Shown here: positions 1-12,623 of the stretch, piece after piece
Numbering within the stretch: the first letter of the stretch is position 1
How the letters are laid out: the number at the start of each line of letters is the position of its first letter
Assembly (NCBI GenBank): GCA_032622095.1
Contig: CP136064.1
Span: 134,113,129-134,177,128 of the forward strand
Reading direction: 5' to 3'
DNA: 64,000 nt
From: Siphonodentalium dalli
Lineage: Eukaryota > Mollusca > Scaphopoda > Gadilida > Siphonodentaliidae
Translations under genes and position numbers: made by a program
The notes under the pieces: model-generated
What the model saw: only the letters and a program-made list of their open reading frames with translations
Databases searched by the model: none
What the model was told of the DNA's origin: nothing

Positions 1-299
1 TTCATAGTGAAATTCATACATAACTTGCCATAAGAACTTTTAAACATAAAATCTTCGACTTGGTATTGTTTTGTTTTCATGAAAAGAAATAATAAATGGC
101 ATGATACACATGTATACAACGACAAAAGAATTCAAATTAGCAATTTTTCCATGCATGTGAGGTACAAAAGTTGATGACATCTGAGTACGAACGTCGGAGT
201 GTTCCGCCAGCGTATTGCGATAATCGCCAACCTTTTTTCACGTGTACATCAACTTCCGGACCGGTGTGCTGCCAAATAAGTACGTCCTTCCAGATAAGG

Positions 300-947
300 T
301 GACACTCCACAGTTTCAACAGGTATGGGTCCAGAAATAGGGGGCCCATAGATTCATTGAAATTTATCTGGATTATGATCCCAAACCATATAGACAATATA
401 TATATGCCTGAAATTAGTACAGAATAGGCATTCAGAATTTGATACATAATTTCCATAATATAAGGGCTATCAAGAGTTATGGCCCTTGAGCTTTTGATCG
501 AAAATGTGATTTTTATTCAAAAAATGACCAAAATATTGCATTTTCATACCCAAGAGGCACGAATACCAGATTTGTTCAAGCATGATCACATATGTTGGTT
601 TAGAGGCCTCTGGCTTCCAACATCAATGTGAAAAAATTTCAAACTTTCGCCGTTAAATTTTCCAGAAAATCAATTTTTAATGCAGATGACAAATTTTGGG
701 TGCTAATAAATTGACCCAGTATCTAGAGCCACTGTTTCGCAGAAAACGCTACTGCTGTCTATGGTGGGGTCAAGGTCACTTGCACTTAATTTTTTCATCA
801 GTCTACAACACCTTCTAAAATTACACAAATTCATATCACACCTTGTCTCAATGTAAATACCACATGCCAGTGAATGGTGCCAGAAACCACTAGCACTTTA
901 TATCTATAAAATCACCCCTACTGATCATTCGAAACTGTGGAGTGTCA
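300..947. mobile_element. Possible short TIR-bounded non-autonomous DNA transposon
   Basis: TGACACTCCACAGTTTC at 300-316 recurs as its exact reverse complement at 931-947, bounding about 650 bp without coding potential. I could not find a clear target-site duplication, so this may be a chance or decayed pair. The interior contains AGTTATGGCCCTT- and GGTCAAGGTCAC-type phrases common in marine invertebrate repeats. Confidence 0.35.
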
Positions 948-1118
948 GCTAAACCTAAGATAAGTCAATGTTTCTTATATGAATCCACGGGTCCAACCAA
1001 CTAAACAACGAACACAAACGAACACAAGAAAACTATAGTCAGAAATGGTAACGCCACCAAGATCATATTATTAGCCATAAATATAAATTATAATATAATT
1101 ATAATATAAAATATTATT

Positions 1119-2688
1119 CATTAGTTAGCGCTAATATAGGAGGGTATCACCCCCCCCTCCCCCCTGAATCCCGAATACGAGTTAATTTTGGGGGGGGGGG
1201 TGAATCCTGAATACGAGTTAATTTTGGGGGGTGAATCCTGAATACATGTTAAGAAATAATATGCGATAAATGACATACAAATTGACTGTTTTAATATCAG
1301 ACAGATACAAGCAGAAGTTACATAGACACATTATGATGCCGGTCGCGTTATGAGGCCGTTATGATACCATTAATGATACTTTATGATCAGGGATGTGGCT
1401 AGAGGGTTTCCGTTGGGGGTGTCCACCTTTGGAATTTCCAACTGCACACCCCCCCCCCCTCTTGAGTCAGAATCAGACCGAACACAAGTTTTGCATAATT
1501 CCATTTGCACACCCCCTTCCACCTCAGTGTTTAGGCCTAATATCCTATATCTTCATAAACCATGGTTCTATATTCCCGGTATGAGAACATTCAGATATAT
1601 TAACCTGAAACATTGCATAAATCCTAACATCTAGTGGTCTAACTCCATACAAATGCACACGGCTACGGACAAGAGACCACGACACACCGAGCTGACCATC
1701 GTTGTTCGGCCGGTGTGAGAAAATTTTGAAATTTGAACAAGAAAATCACAAATCATAGCATCCAGACTGGCCCCAACTAAAGCTTTCCTATAGTGTTGGA
1801 AATTTCAAACCTCATACTCCGCCTCAGGTTGGAAAATTCTCCAACTGATGACCACAAGTTTGATCAAATGTAATAAAATATTGTTAAAATTATTAGCATT
1901 TTTGTATTGGCCACAGGGGAGAGACAGTGACACACCGGGCCGACCATGGTTCGGCCCGGTGTGGGATTTTTTTTTAATCTGAACAAGAAAATCGCAAAAT
2001 CCTAGCATCTAGACTAGCGTGAAGCATTCTTAGAGTTGGAAATTTCAAACCTGACACACCACTTAGGTTGGAAAATTTACAACTGATGACAATTCCAATG
2101 CCAATGTTGACCAAATGTATGAGAATATTGTTTTCTTAAATTAACTAGCATGTTTTGACTGGCCACGGGGGAGGGATCAGGACACAAGATTTCCAAGTGT
2201 TGGAAATTTCCAACCTGTCACCCTCCTGAGGTTGGAAATTTCCAACTGATGACCATTTCAGTCCAAAATTTTGACAAAAAAATAGGAAAATAAATTGTTT
2301 GAAAATCAAACTACAAGAACATTTCAACCTATTATAGGTGTGAAATTTCCAACTAATGTTTTGGCAGGTATGAAATTTCCAACTGTTGAAAATTTTGACC
2401 AAAGTTGGGGGGGGGGGGTGAGACCCCCCCCCCCTGTCGCCACGTCTCTGTTTATGATGGCATGGTGGTCGAATATGCCCAAGAAGCTATTCTACCCACT
2501 CATTCATACATATAACTAGCACAAAATATTATTTTGCGCCATCAAAACCTGCGTCCAAGATGTTTTGCTTGAACCCGAATACCAGTTAATTCGGGGGTAT
2601 GAATCCCGCGTACGGCTTCAAAACACCCTGAATCCCGCGTACCGAAAAGGGGGGGGGGGTGATACCCTCATATAGGCGCTAACTAATG
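1119..2688. mobile_element. 1.57 kb non-autonomous element with TIRs ending in C/G runs
   Basis: The left end CATTAGTTAGCGC (1119-1131), followed by GAGGGTATCACCCCCCC, is mirrored at the right end, where CACCC/GATACCC and GGCGCTAACTAATG finish at about 2688. The match covers about 38 bp with a few mismatches. The interior carries a roughly 250-bp tandem repeat and several C/G homopolymers. Open frames inside are short and unrecognisable. No target duplication is evident. Confidence 0.55.
1672..2400. repeat. About 250-bp tandem repeat inside the 1.57 kb element
   Basis: A block starting GACACACCG at about 1681 recurs at about 1930 and, more diverged, from about 2173. Each block contains AACAAGAAAATC and paired GTTGGAAATTT / AAATTTCCAAC half-sites that could fold into small hairpins. 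Related TTGGAAA phrases appear again in the inverted array at 15.1-15.4 kb. Confidence 0.6.
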
Positions 2689-2892
2689 AGTTGTTAAATA
2701 ACATCTAATAAATATTCATCTTATTCACAACTTTAAGGAGTCCTTCTGGTACACGAGAATATTTATCGCCGTTTGATTTGCACCAAGTGAACTCGGCGCA
2801 TATATAATTGATAGAACAGACCTCTATTATGGTGATCGTGTCGTTATTTGTTTAAGATACGTATCAATTGACATATACGTACCCGTTTCCTC

Positions 2893-2896
<4 letters not shown>

Positions 2897-2957
<61 letters not shown>
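2897..2957. repeat. (AT)n microsatellite
   Basis: About 60 bp of uninterrupted AT dinucleotides. The apparent open frame across it (IYIYIY) is an artefact of the repeat. Confidence 0.97.
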
Positions 2958-2958
<1 letters not shown>

Positions 2959-3330
2959 TAGAAGGTGACCCGACTTCGTCTGGGCTTTGACCTTGAATTG
3001 TCTATTTTGAAGGCCAAGGTCAAGTGGGGTCACGATTTGACCCGTCCAAAACACAGTGCCCGAACAAAAGTACCCGTCGAAATCCATCCGGTTTTACCCG
3101 ATTTGACCTTGAATTGACCATTTTGAAGGTCAGGTGGGGTCAAACACCAACACCCCAAAAATGGTGGAAATCGGCCCAGCGGATACCGGGAAATCGGCCC
3201 AGCGGATACCGAGATATATACCCTATGCATCAAATTTCGTCCGTAAAAATCCGCCAGTTTAACCCGATTTGATTTCCACTCAAGTATATAAACGCGCCTC
3301 ATACACACACGCTCATTAATTATCAAGTTT
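2958..3330. repeat. Microsatellite-linked repeat with two imperfect copies
   Basis: TTTGACCTTGAATTG followed by TTTTGAAGG...GTGGGGTCA occurs at 2987-3031 and again at 3102-3142. GAAATCGGCCCAGCGGATACC then occurs twice in succession (about 3168-3209). This looks like a degenerate dispersed repeat next to the AT tract. No protein is supported. Confidence 0.5.
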
Positions 3331-4014
3331 CAACGTAAAGATAAATTACCATAGGTGCCCGAGATATCGCCAAGACGTCTGAAACAGTCAAATGCATCGG
3401 CCGGTTAAGCGTTAGTTAACGTGATCTAACGTTATGACCTCTAACGCATTGTTTTTATCCTGATGGAAGATAGTACCACTTCTTCTTGATAATTGAGGCA
3501 GATAACTAAAACGGATACATACGCATTATATATCGTTGGAAAGAGGAAACACGAAAGATTCTCACGGTGTCATTATTATGACTGGCATTTTATTATTCGC
3601 GCTGTTTCGAATCGATTTGTAAGCACCGAACTCAAATGAAAGTCCCGTAACACAGCGTAAAAACAGATTTGACCTCGGCACGTGAAAAGTTGACCTCGGA
3701 TCTGAAAATCAATAGGCCTATGTTACTCCTGACCCGAAAATACCCCATCGCTCGTTTTCGCGATCATAGGTTATATAGGGCCTATATGGATGACCACGAA
3801 AACGAATCGAGTCGCGATACATCCATCGGTACAAACACATTGTGTAGGCCTATAGGCCCTACGATAAAATTTTGACTTGATGACCAGAAAATAAAAGATG
3901 GCGGTTAATCCAAGTCTCCAACAGAACAGACATGCGCGCTCCAATTAAAATTACCCATAATTCACTTCACTACACCAGGGGTTCCCAATGGGTTATACAT
4001 TAGTTTCAGGCTAT
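3331..4014. other. Unassigned sequence with TAGGCCTATA motifs
   Basis: No gene or bounded element is visible. AATAGGCCTATG (about 3713), TATAGGGCCTATAT (3772-3787) and TAGGCCTATAGGCCC (3845-3859) cluster within 150 bp. This short palindromic motif is familiar from several marine invertebrate genomes. Confidence 0.5.
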
Positions 4015-4195
4015 CAGATTATTTATATTTTCAAGAACATATTATTACACCGGTGACTTTAAGTTTACAATTTCAGCCTGTCCTGACTCTATCGGTATGT
4101 TTGAGTTATATTTTCAAGAACATATTATTTACGGTGCCGTTAACTTTACAATTTCAGCATTTACGTGATTCTATCGGTACGATTGAGTAAGGTAC
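4015..4195. repeat. Tandem duplication, about 90 bp unit
   Basis: TATTTTCAAGAACATATTAT, then ACGGTG-like sequence, TTTACAATTTCAGC and TCTATCGGTA, occurs at about 4025-4098 and again at about 4112-4180 with small differences. Non-coding. Confidence 0.7.
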
Positions 4196-4508
4196 AAAAA
4201 CCTATTCTCCCACAATGTATTCGCTCACTGCTCCATAGATTATCAAAAACTGAAAAACAGCTTACACCACCTTGTGGCGTAATAAACGAACACAGGCCCA
4301 GATTGTTTCCATTTAGACGAAATTTGTTTATGTAATGGATAGCACCACATAAATGATGTCGGATCATAATCCGATAATTGTCGATAATTTTTCCCTACAA
4401 TGTCCCAAAATAGCGGCGAAAAGTTCGATCGAAAGTCAAAAAATTTAATTTTGTCATTGATTTGTAACTAAATCTTCTCATATCTAATATAATTTGATGG
4501 GTGTCCAA

Positions 4509-4685
4509 AGCAACCAGACTAGTATCGAAATACATCCTATGAGTGTCAAAAACCACTTAACGGATTTCAGCGGATTTTGGATATATTGTTCCCAAGATTC
4601 TGCCCGACAAAATGACATCAAAAATAGCTTGTCAACAATTTGTTCTAGGTTCACCTCAAAATAGAGTCTCAACTACCAGACTGTC
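4509..4685. repeat. Partial relative of the 8.6-10.7 kb element terminus
   Basis: ACCAGACTA, CGGATTTTAGCGGATTTTGGATAT-type sequence (here with CAGCGGATTTTGG) and a TCTAGGTT block resemble the right terminus of the element ending at 10743. No full partner end is seen here, so this is probably a decayed fragment. Confidence 0.4.
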
Positions 4686-4689
4686 TGGA

Positions 4690-5549
4690 GGATTTAAAGT
4701 TATATTTTTTGTGGGGAAAAAAGTAGGCACGGGCTCAGGTCGCTGGCGCGATTTATTATGTAATGTTTCTTTGGAATTCGCGAACGAGTTTATAATTTTT
4801 TCATTGATACATGAACCAATATGATAAGCAAAGTTCTGCTGATTATTTTTCAACATGACGCACTTTGATCGAACAAGCGTCGCGCAATCTCGGATTTTTT
4901 TTTGTTAGCTATAAGCCCTCGTTTGTCGAGAATCTAATGCAATTGAGAGTTTAATTCTGTGCAATTACGTTTGAAATCAGATTTTACGTAATAAATCGCA
5001 CCAACGACCTAAACCCGTGCCTACTTACTTTTTTTTCTTCCAAAAAAAATGTTACTTTAATTCCGCCCAAGCCCAGAAAAAGACTGAGGGAGTTAAACAA
5101 AGTAAAAACAACTCAGTAATGTGTAAACAAAGAGACAGAGTATAAGCCGTAGAGTATAAGTGGTAGTTAATTAACACCTTGATTAACGCCTGTCAACGGC
5201 CAATGTTAAATATGTTCGTTTGTGTTCGTTGTTTAGTAGCTTTGTATTCAAATAATGCTAATGACTCAAAAAATATACCAAAGTTGGAAATAATACCACA
5301 TACACATATAATGGACCCGGGCCACGCGACCACAACCCCAATTTCACCCTTCTATTCCGCTTTTTGGACCTGTGTTCGTTTATGTTCGTTTGTGTTCGTT
5401 GTTTAGTAGGACCGGAATCCACCCCCCCCCCCCATATAGGGTGCGTCGAAATACCAAGCAGAACCAATCAGGAAAAATAGGGCGAAACATGCATGTTTTG
5501 TGGTGTATACTGAAGAAATAACACAAACTAATGCAACATGACCAGCACG
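4690..5549. other. Unassigned; two GTTCGTTTGTGTTCGTTG repeats
   Basis: No coding sequence is recognised. GTTCGTTTGTGTTCGTTGTT followed by TAGTAG occurs at about 5215-5240 and 5386-5408. The reverse complement AACAACGAACACAAACGAAC lies at about 1004-1023. These could be terminal repeats of one dispersed family, but I cannot pair them into a bounded element. Confidence 0.45.
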
Positions 5550-5700
5550 GACATATCCAGGCCGTTTTTCATACCGTTTACCGGTTTGGGCGCCCAAACT
5601 ACAGGCGCCCCCCCCCCAAAAGTTTAACATATCCAGGCCGTTTTTCATACCGTTTACCTGTTTGGGCACCCAAACTACAGGCGCCCCCAAAAAAAATTTG
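5550..5700. repeat. Tandem duplication, about 75 bp unit
   Basis: CATATCCAGGCCGTTTTTCA, then a TTTGGGC.CCCAAACTACAG inverted repeat and a C run, is present twice back to back (about 5552-5627 and 5628-5690). The internal TTTGGGCGCCCAAA palindrome also appears near 51,030 in another element. Confidence 0.8.
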
Positions 5701-5763
5701 CAATAATACTGTAAAGTATGTTGGCTTTATCTAGCTTTCATCTGTGAAAACTTCAAATAGTTA

Positions 5764-6648
5764 GGGGAGACCCGGGCAAAGCGGATCACGTAAGGGTACG
5801 TTTCTTGTACAAAATGCAACCGGCAATCAGAATTATTAGCACTGTCAGTTTCTAATCATGATGGCATAACATTTGACGGATGATGAATTAAGATACATCT
5901 ATTGGTTTGGTTGCTATGGTGATTTTTTTTTATTTTGAGCCGCTTTACCCGGCCGTTGGGCAAATCGGATCACCACACCGGGAAAAGCGGATCAGCAAAC
6001 GAATCCTTCTGAAAATGCAATAATTTTCAACTATTCATATGCTTTTTAGTTTTATTTATTACAATAATACATATTTATCCCAAATAATTAATATCGCGTG
6101 TTTTCAAACGCTCAAGTTTTCCAATTATGGTCATGCTCCGACAAGGTACGAGTTTTGTCGATACATCGGACTAAAATTGCCCAAATTCACTTAATCTACG
6201 CAGGTGTACCGGAAGTTAGTCATGCTATGAATGATCCGCTTTGCCCGATCAGCTTTGCCCAGATCACATATGTTTACAGTCCGGCGTATTACGCGCGTGT
6301 CCTATCAAATATAGAAAATTGACATATTGTCTTATTCCACATATATATTGCCTAAGACATAGACAACATTTATTCGGGTAGATGGGTATGTGACCATCGA
6401 CCTGCGCAATAGATATGCGCAAACGCACAATAATTTCAAATTTGGTAAAATCGTAAAATGTCGACGAAAATGTTCTAATGGACTACAAAATTTTAGTATA
6501 CCTAGTTCTCTGAGGAAATGTATAAAAACTAACCAAACATAAAACTATCTTATTCTAAAATACGGATAGAATCGGAACAATTTGCTAGTATTGACATAAT
6601 AAAGGTGATCGGCTTTGTCCGGGCGATCCGCTTTGCCCGGGTCTCCCC
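5764..6648. mobile_element. TA-flanked MITE with GGGGAGACCCGGGCAAAGCG termini
   Basis: GGGGAGACCCGGGCAAAGCG just right of TA (5762-5763) is mirrored by CGCTTTGCCCGGGTCTCCCC just left of TA (6649-6650). The near-perfect TIR is about 25 bp. Additional GCAAAGCGGATC-like subterminal copies occur inside on both strands. TA duplication fits a Tc1/mariner-type or similar transposase supplied in trans (inference). No transposase is encoded. Confidence 0.7.
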
Positions 6649-6651
6649 TAA

Positions 6652-7145
6652 CCCTTCAGACTTCAGTATTTCAATCATATTCAAGTGAAATTACACAATA
6701 CAGTAGAAGAACAGTGACAATTTGATCAAGTAAACCTGGTTATCATGTGGGATCTCATAATACCAAAATGAATAATTAACATAGAGATTAGTACTACTAG
6801 TAATTACTACATGTAACTTAATAGACATTATTTCTGTACTACTAGTATAGTATGAATGTGTCTCTGACTTGAATTTTAGAAAATAGCCTATATATTATAT
6901 ATGAATTACAGTGATAATGGTCTCATTTCAAGCAGGATAAGCATAATCCATTGAACAAATCGCTGGATACTTCACTGAATTGACCAGACATGACGTAATT
7001 TTATTCGAGTTTTTTTTTATGACATAGCGAGCGTAATCAGTGCGTCGATCGCGCAAACATCAGCTTGGTATTTTGTCATACATATAGGCCTATACGTTAC
7101 GAAAAAGTACCGTTATATTTTTCTAAAGTTGACATTTTCGCGGTG
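6652..7145. other. Unassigned AT-rich stretch
   Basis: No gene, tandem array or bounded repeat was recognised between the TA-flanked MITE and the palindromic element. Confidence 0.5.
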
Positions 7146-7150
7146 TTTGG

Positions 7151-8418
7151 CCACAGGGGCCTGTAACGCGCTCCGCTGTCCGCCCCCCCCCCCCTTTTGC
7201 GCTGCCCATGTACGCCGCTTCTATATACGCGCCTGCTTCACGCTAATGGTATAATAATAACACAAGGGTAACTGTAGAAATTCACCTTTTTACCATCACT
7301 CGCCGATCGATCAAATATAGCTCATTCACACCAGTAATGCCACAGATATAACCACGGATGTATCGGCGAAGAATTCATCTTTCAATCAATACCACAAACT
7401 CCCATAAAAACCATTCATATACATAGCATTTGATAATTTTTTAACCACCGAATATTGTCTCCGAAGACCGTAAATTTTCATTTTGTTCCGGCTCAGAACA
7501 AAATGTCGGAAATCTTCTTATAACTTCACCCCCGCGCGGCTTACTATAATTAAAAATCGGCCAAACGATCAACTAAACGTTTAGCGCTCAGTGATTTCTT
7601 GTCGGCTAATAATTTATTTACTCATACAAATCAACAGATCGCCAGTAAACAATTTCTATAGAGGAGAAATCTGTCGATAATTCCAACTTTAAAAAAAAAA
7701 ATTTGTCAAGTCACAAGTAGAAACAGCCAATCACCGCTCAGTGTTAGAATCGAGGTCAGGTCATAATGAATATTAAAATGAGGACCTCGATTCTAACACT
7801 GAGCGGTGATTGGCTGTTTCTACTATGTCAGTCATGAATATTAAAATTAGGAACTTTGTGACTTGACAAATTTTTGTTTTAAAGTTGGAATTATCGACAG
7901 ATTTCTCCTCTATAGAAATTGTTTACTGACGATCTGTTGATTTGTATGAGTAAATAAATTATTAGCCGACAAGAAATCACCGAGCGCTAAACGTTTAGTT
8001 GATCGTTTGGCCGATTTTTAATTATAGTAAGCCGCGCGGGGGTGAAGTTATAAGAAGATTTCCGACATTTTGTTCTGAGCCGGATCAAAATGAAAATTTA
8101 CGGTCTTCGGAGACAATATTCGGTGTTTAACAAATTATCAAATGCTATGTATATGAATGGTTTTGATGGGAGTTTGTGGTATTGATTGAAAGATGGATTC
8201 TTCGCCGTTACATCCGTGGTTATATCTGTGGCATTACTGGTGTGAATGAGCTATATTTGATCGATCGGCGAGTGATGGTAAAAAGGTGAATTTCTACAGT
8301 TACCCTTGTGTTATTATTATACCATTAGCGTGAAGCAGGCGCGTAACTAGCAGCGGCGTATATGGGCAGCGCAAAGGGGGGGGGGGCGGACAGCGGAGCG
8401 CGTTACAGGCCCCTGTGG
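7151..8418. mobile_element. 1.27 kb near-perfect palindromic (foldback) element with TTTGG duplication
   Basis: CCACAGGGGCCTGTAACGCG at 7151 is mirrored at 8399-8418, and the match continues inwards for about 600 bp on each side to a spacer of roughly 25 bp near 7768. The arms differ only by scattered substitutions, a short insertion in the right inner arm (around 7825-7860) and C/G run length. TTTGG flanks both ends (7146-7150 and 8419-8423), a 5-bp target duplication. The element is non-coding. The CAGGGGCC-type ends resemble hAT termini, but the duplication length and position are not typical, so the superfamily is open. Confidence 0.85.
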
Positions 8419-8605
8419 TTTGGCTTATCCGAGCGATTTGAGACCAAAAAAACAAAACAACAGAGTGTTCCAAGAACATATATAGTTTTGAAAAATATAA
8501 TAATATCCGATGATCTGTTATCTAATCTAATATATATTTTGGGACTTCTGTCTGTTTGTTTGTTGTTTGTCTGTTAGTAGTCCAAGTCTTCTTGTACTAA
8601 CACCA

Positions 8606-10743
8606 TAGTCTGGTCGATAAACGGTTTGACCTAGAAAAAATTTGGACTAAGTTGGTTTTTATTCCAGTTTGAAGAGGAATATTTCCTCTACAACATATCC
8701 AAAATCCGCTAAAATCCGCTTTGAGCAAACTTTTTTACAGAGATTTAAAAAAATGCTAATTTTTCGACCTTGCGAAGTACGTTTTTCTACAATATCCCTC
8801 ATCGGCGACACCATAACGCATTAATCCTCCATCCGATATATACCAGTTTGTGTAAAAGAGTATAGGGGGCGAATAGAGTGACAAGGACAGAAAACAATGC
8901 AATCGCGGCGATGAAATGGCTGTCAAAATGGCCGCAACTACAATCCATGCTACGATGAAAGCAACATATTGGATAACCCCCTATAAGCGAAAATACACAT
9001 TTGTAATTTACAAGAATGTTGTTATATATCTTTAAAGGTACACATATAATTAAAACAGATCTATCTGAATGATTTATCGATCACTGCTACGCACGTTAAC
9101 CCAATGATTTACGTTCGGGTTTTCTTATTAGAATACATCCAACAGTCGGACCAAAAACAGTTATTTCGGGCATGCAACACACGAAGTAATATTTAGTCAC
9201 ACAGTGCGTGGTAGTTTCCGTTTGGAATGATGATTAATTATTTTTAACACTCTCCGTGACAATAAACCATACACGTATGTCGCAATGCTGATTATACTGT
9301 CAAGAAACACTTATCTCTTCAACAGAATAGTACCATATCTCACTAGATCGAAGAGACTGTACATCGTACATTTTATTTAGTACTAATTTTCATGGTGCTC
9401 CCAAACCGGTTTCTTAGTAGACAATTATGTTCAAATTACTTCAATCGGCACTTTACAACATGAATATGTACCACGCAATACACACTATTAGTTGTCAGTA
9501 TCTTGTTGTTTGAAATTATGTTACCATTGCCACCCACATACTTGCGCTAAATATCAGGTCATCAGCGTTTACAGTTATTAGTTCTGCGTTTACCATTCAC
9601 TCAATGTTGCTATTTATGGTTTTGTATGCAGCAGATATGTGTAACATTAGGGAGATTGGGTAAACGCGGCGATGCGGTTGCAGAAAAGGTCGTACGTTTC
9701 GCGTATATGTGGCCTTAGTGCATTTAAGTGCACATAATTTCAGGTATAAAGACAGTCTCTGCCATAGAGTATGTAGGCAAATTGGGTTATGTTGAGAATT
9801 TATTGCAGATAGTATATTGTAATCCTTTGTATTTTTGATAAATTGCGTTCATGGTATACCACCATGTATTTGTGTGATAAAAGTGAAATATTCGTGTTTA
9901 ATCACTTGACCGGAGGCAACTATGACTACTATTTTAAGACACGGACAATAGGATCTACACATTTGACCTAGTACCATATGAATAGCTCTCATACTGTTCT
10001 ATAGTAGTGAATTTTGACAGACTGTGTGTTGTAGATTCAAAAATAAATGATTATCGGTCACATTCGTGAGACTGTTTTCATTACATATATTTCTGCTTCT
10101 AGAAAAGGTCACCCAATGAGTACATCCCTATTAGATAACATTTAACTGTTTTAATACACATATATTACACGATTCAAGATAAAAAGTACAGATAAAACTG
10201 CGTTATTCTTCTACATGTATTTCTTGGCGCCCAAAAAGTCCACATTCAATCGTTGTATGAGACCTGGCTTTCGGTTGCTCTCTCGCGAGATACATTAGAG
10301 AGAATTCTTACATACTATTATTAATAGCTCCCCTTATACTCTGAAATCATTCTTCCTCGTATAATTCGACGGCCTGTTCATTCTTGTATAACCAGCTATT
10401 CAATTTTCCGCAAATTGTAAATTTCATTCGATTTTGTCCATTTTGGCGGCCATTTTGGACAGACATTCTACCGATATGGTTTACGACTAAGGATTGTTTG
10501 TGTGAATTTTATTTTCTTACTAATTTGGTATTTGTTGGCGCACCTACCACCGAAATTCAGGATTGTTCTATACCAACTGACATCATGGACGCCATCTTGT
10601 ATTACAGAAAATGCTCAAAGCGGATTTTAGCGGATTTTGGATATGTTATAGAGGATATATTCCTCTTCAAAATGGAATAGAAACCAACTTAGTCCAAATT
10701 TTTTCTAGGTTGACCCTAAAATTTTAGTTTATCGACCAGACTA
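8606..10743. mobile_element. 2.14 kb non-autonomous element with about 130-bp TIRs
   Basis: TAGTCTGGTCGATAAAC at 8606 is mirrored by GTTTATCGACCAGACTA ending at 10743 (allowing small differences). The match extends through AATTTGGACTAAGTTGGTTT, an AGGAATAT/ATATTCCT block and CCAAAATCCGCTAAAATCCG. CCA lies just outside each end, so the duplication could be CCA or TA. The 1.9 kb interior has no recognisable coding sequence. A degenerate TAGGGAGATTGGGTAAACG at about 9648 resembles the TIR of the 5.76 kb MITE but has no partner. Confidence 0.62.
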
Positions 10744-10796
10744 CCAGCTAAGATGCTATGGCGAGATGCTGGTGTTCTCTGGTGTCGAAAGTCGGA

Positions 10797-11530
10797 AATG
10801 CCTCGAAATTAGGAAAAGTCTAAAAAATGAAGGGAAAATGGTCCCAATGGGTCCAAATTCTCAAGTGGCCAGCTGGGCGGAACATTTTGGGCCGAAAAAG
10901 ATTTGGGTCGAGTTCGTAAAAGTGGTCCGAAAAAGTGTCGAACCTGTGCTCGGTCCGATTTTTTGGGGAAAATGTGGCAAATGACCCAAATTTTGCAAGT
11001 GGCCAGCTGGGCGAGACATTTTGGGCCGAATTTTTTTTGGGTCGAGTTCGTAAAAGTGGTCCGAAAAAGTGTCGAACCTGTGCTCGGTCCGAATTTTTTT
11101 TTATAAAATGTGGCAAATGACCACGGGAACATACTCAGTAAAAAATATATAAAATTTGGGCCGAAAAGAAATTGGGTCCAAACGTTCGAATACCTTGAAA
11201 TTAGGCAAAGTCTAAAAAATGAAGGGAAAATTGTCCAAATGGGTCCAAATTCTCAAGTGGCCAGCTGGGCGGAACATTTTGGGCCGAAAAAGATTTGGGT
11301 CGAGTTCGTAAAAGTGGTCCGAAAAAGTGCTCGGTCCGATTTTTTGGGGAAAATGTGGCAAATGACCCAAAATTTGCAAGTGGCCAGCTGGGCGAGACAT
11401 TTGGGCCGAAAAGTTTTTGGGTTGAGTTCGTAAAAGTGGTCCGAAAAAGTGTCGAACCTGTGCTCGGTCCGAATTTTTTTATAAAATGTGGCAAATGGCC
11501 ACGGGAACATACTCAGTAAAAAATAAAAAA
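10797..11530. repeat. Satellite-like tandem repeat with ~136-bp units and ~391-bp higher-order period
   Basis: CAAGTGGCCAGCTGGGCG recurs near 10,863, 10,999, 11,254 and 11,389, giving unit spacing of about 136 and 135 bp and a higher-order spacing of about 391 bp. Each unit has GGGCCGAAAAAG..TTTGGGTCGAG and GTGGTCCGAAAAAGTG. Frames stay open on both strands because the repeat lacks stops, not because it codes. Confidence 0.85.
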
Positions 11531-11546
11531 AATTTGGGCCGAAAAA

Positions 11547-11900
11547 GTTTCGGTCAATTTGACGGCATGGGTGGTCGGCCGCTCAAAATAATCCATGGAA
11601 ACACCCCTACCCCCTCCCATCGCCCGCGGGGATACCACACCAATTGGCTGAAAATGGCGTATGGACCCTTTTCGATAACGAAGGTGGATTTCGGTCAAAT
11701 TGACGGCATGTGTGGGTGGCCCGCCCCAAATACCCCGTAGGAACACCTATACCCCGACCCATCACCCCCGGATGGTACCTCCCTGATGAGCTGAAGTTCC
11801 TGAACAATGAGGTACGGACCATTTTCTAGAATGGTAAGGATTTCGGCCAATTTCACGGCATGGGTGGGTGACCCGCGTCAAATACCCCTAGAAACATTTA
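11547..11900. repeat. Second tandem repeat, about 141-151 bp units
   Basis: TTTCGGTCAATTTGACGGCA and close variants start near 11,547, 11,688 and 11,839. Each is followed by GGGTGG, a C-rich ACACCCCTACCCC stretch and ATGGACC/TACGGACC. The array adjoins the previous one and may share an origin through the GGGCCGAAAAAG junction sequence. Confidence 0.75.
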
Positions 11901-12619
11901 GAGTCCAAAAACGACACAAATTGTGTCGGTTTATAATGGTAGTTCATTTTGTTTTCACTTTTTTAAAACCAGCGCGTTTTTTTTTCAATCAAAATGTCCA
12001 GACTTTTATCTTTTTTTAAATAACGATACTGTGGTATCAGAGGTTAAATTTTTTCCAACTTTTCCGCTTGACCCACTTTTTCGTCAAACACATGCATGCT
12101 TCTTATGCGCGGACTTTCGCTTTCAATCGTCAATTTATTGAAAATTTTCACATACATACACGTACCGGTACACGTAATCCATTTTAATAGATATTATATT
12201 TTAAAATTGAAAAAATGGGAGTCAGCATATCCCGTCCAATTCCCCAACCTTGCCGCCCCTTATAGTCGCTAAGTTTGGTATCATAATTTCGGAACGGAAC
12301 TATATATACGGTGTTGTATTAGCTTCTGGTTTGGTATATACATAAGTTCGTGTCAGATCTGACCATATAAAACTCTCTCATTATCATCTGGATATGTCAC
12401 AAGTGAATAATTATGATAACGGTCCTGACTGTCCTATTATTATAACGATTCATTATTTCGCTTTAATCAACCGACATGTATTGTAAAGTGTTCTGACTTA
12501 ATGCATGCGATGTGCAATGACGTTGTCGGCTATTCGAAAATTATACCCAAATATGTATTAAAATGCAGACCAATTCACCATTTTGTTGTATATATACAAG
12601 AATACGAGGCACACCAGAA
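11901..12619. other. Unassigned AT-rich sequence
   Basis: No gene or bounded repeat was recognised. Open frames here are short and low-complexity. Confidence 0.5.
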
Positions 12620-12623
12620 TTAA

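Noticed and set aside
1004..5408. One large element bounded by AACAACGAACACAAACGAAC and its complement
   Set aside because: There are two right-hand copies (5215 and 5386), and complete smaller elements lie between; without a target duplication the pairing is arbitrary.
10809..11519. Overlapping frames of up to 107 codons on both strands
   Set aside because: They are different readings of the same tandem repeat, with no domain and no consistent start.
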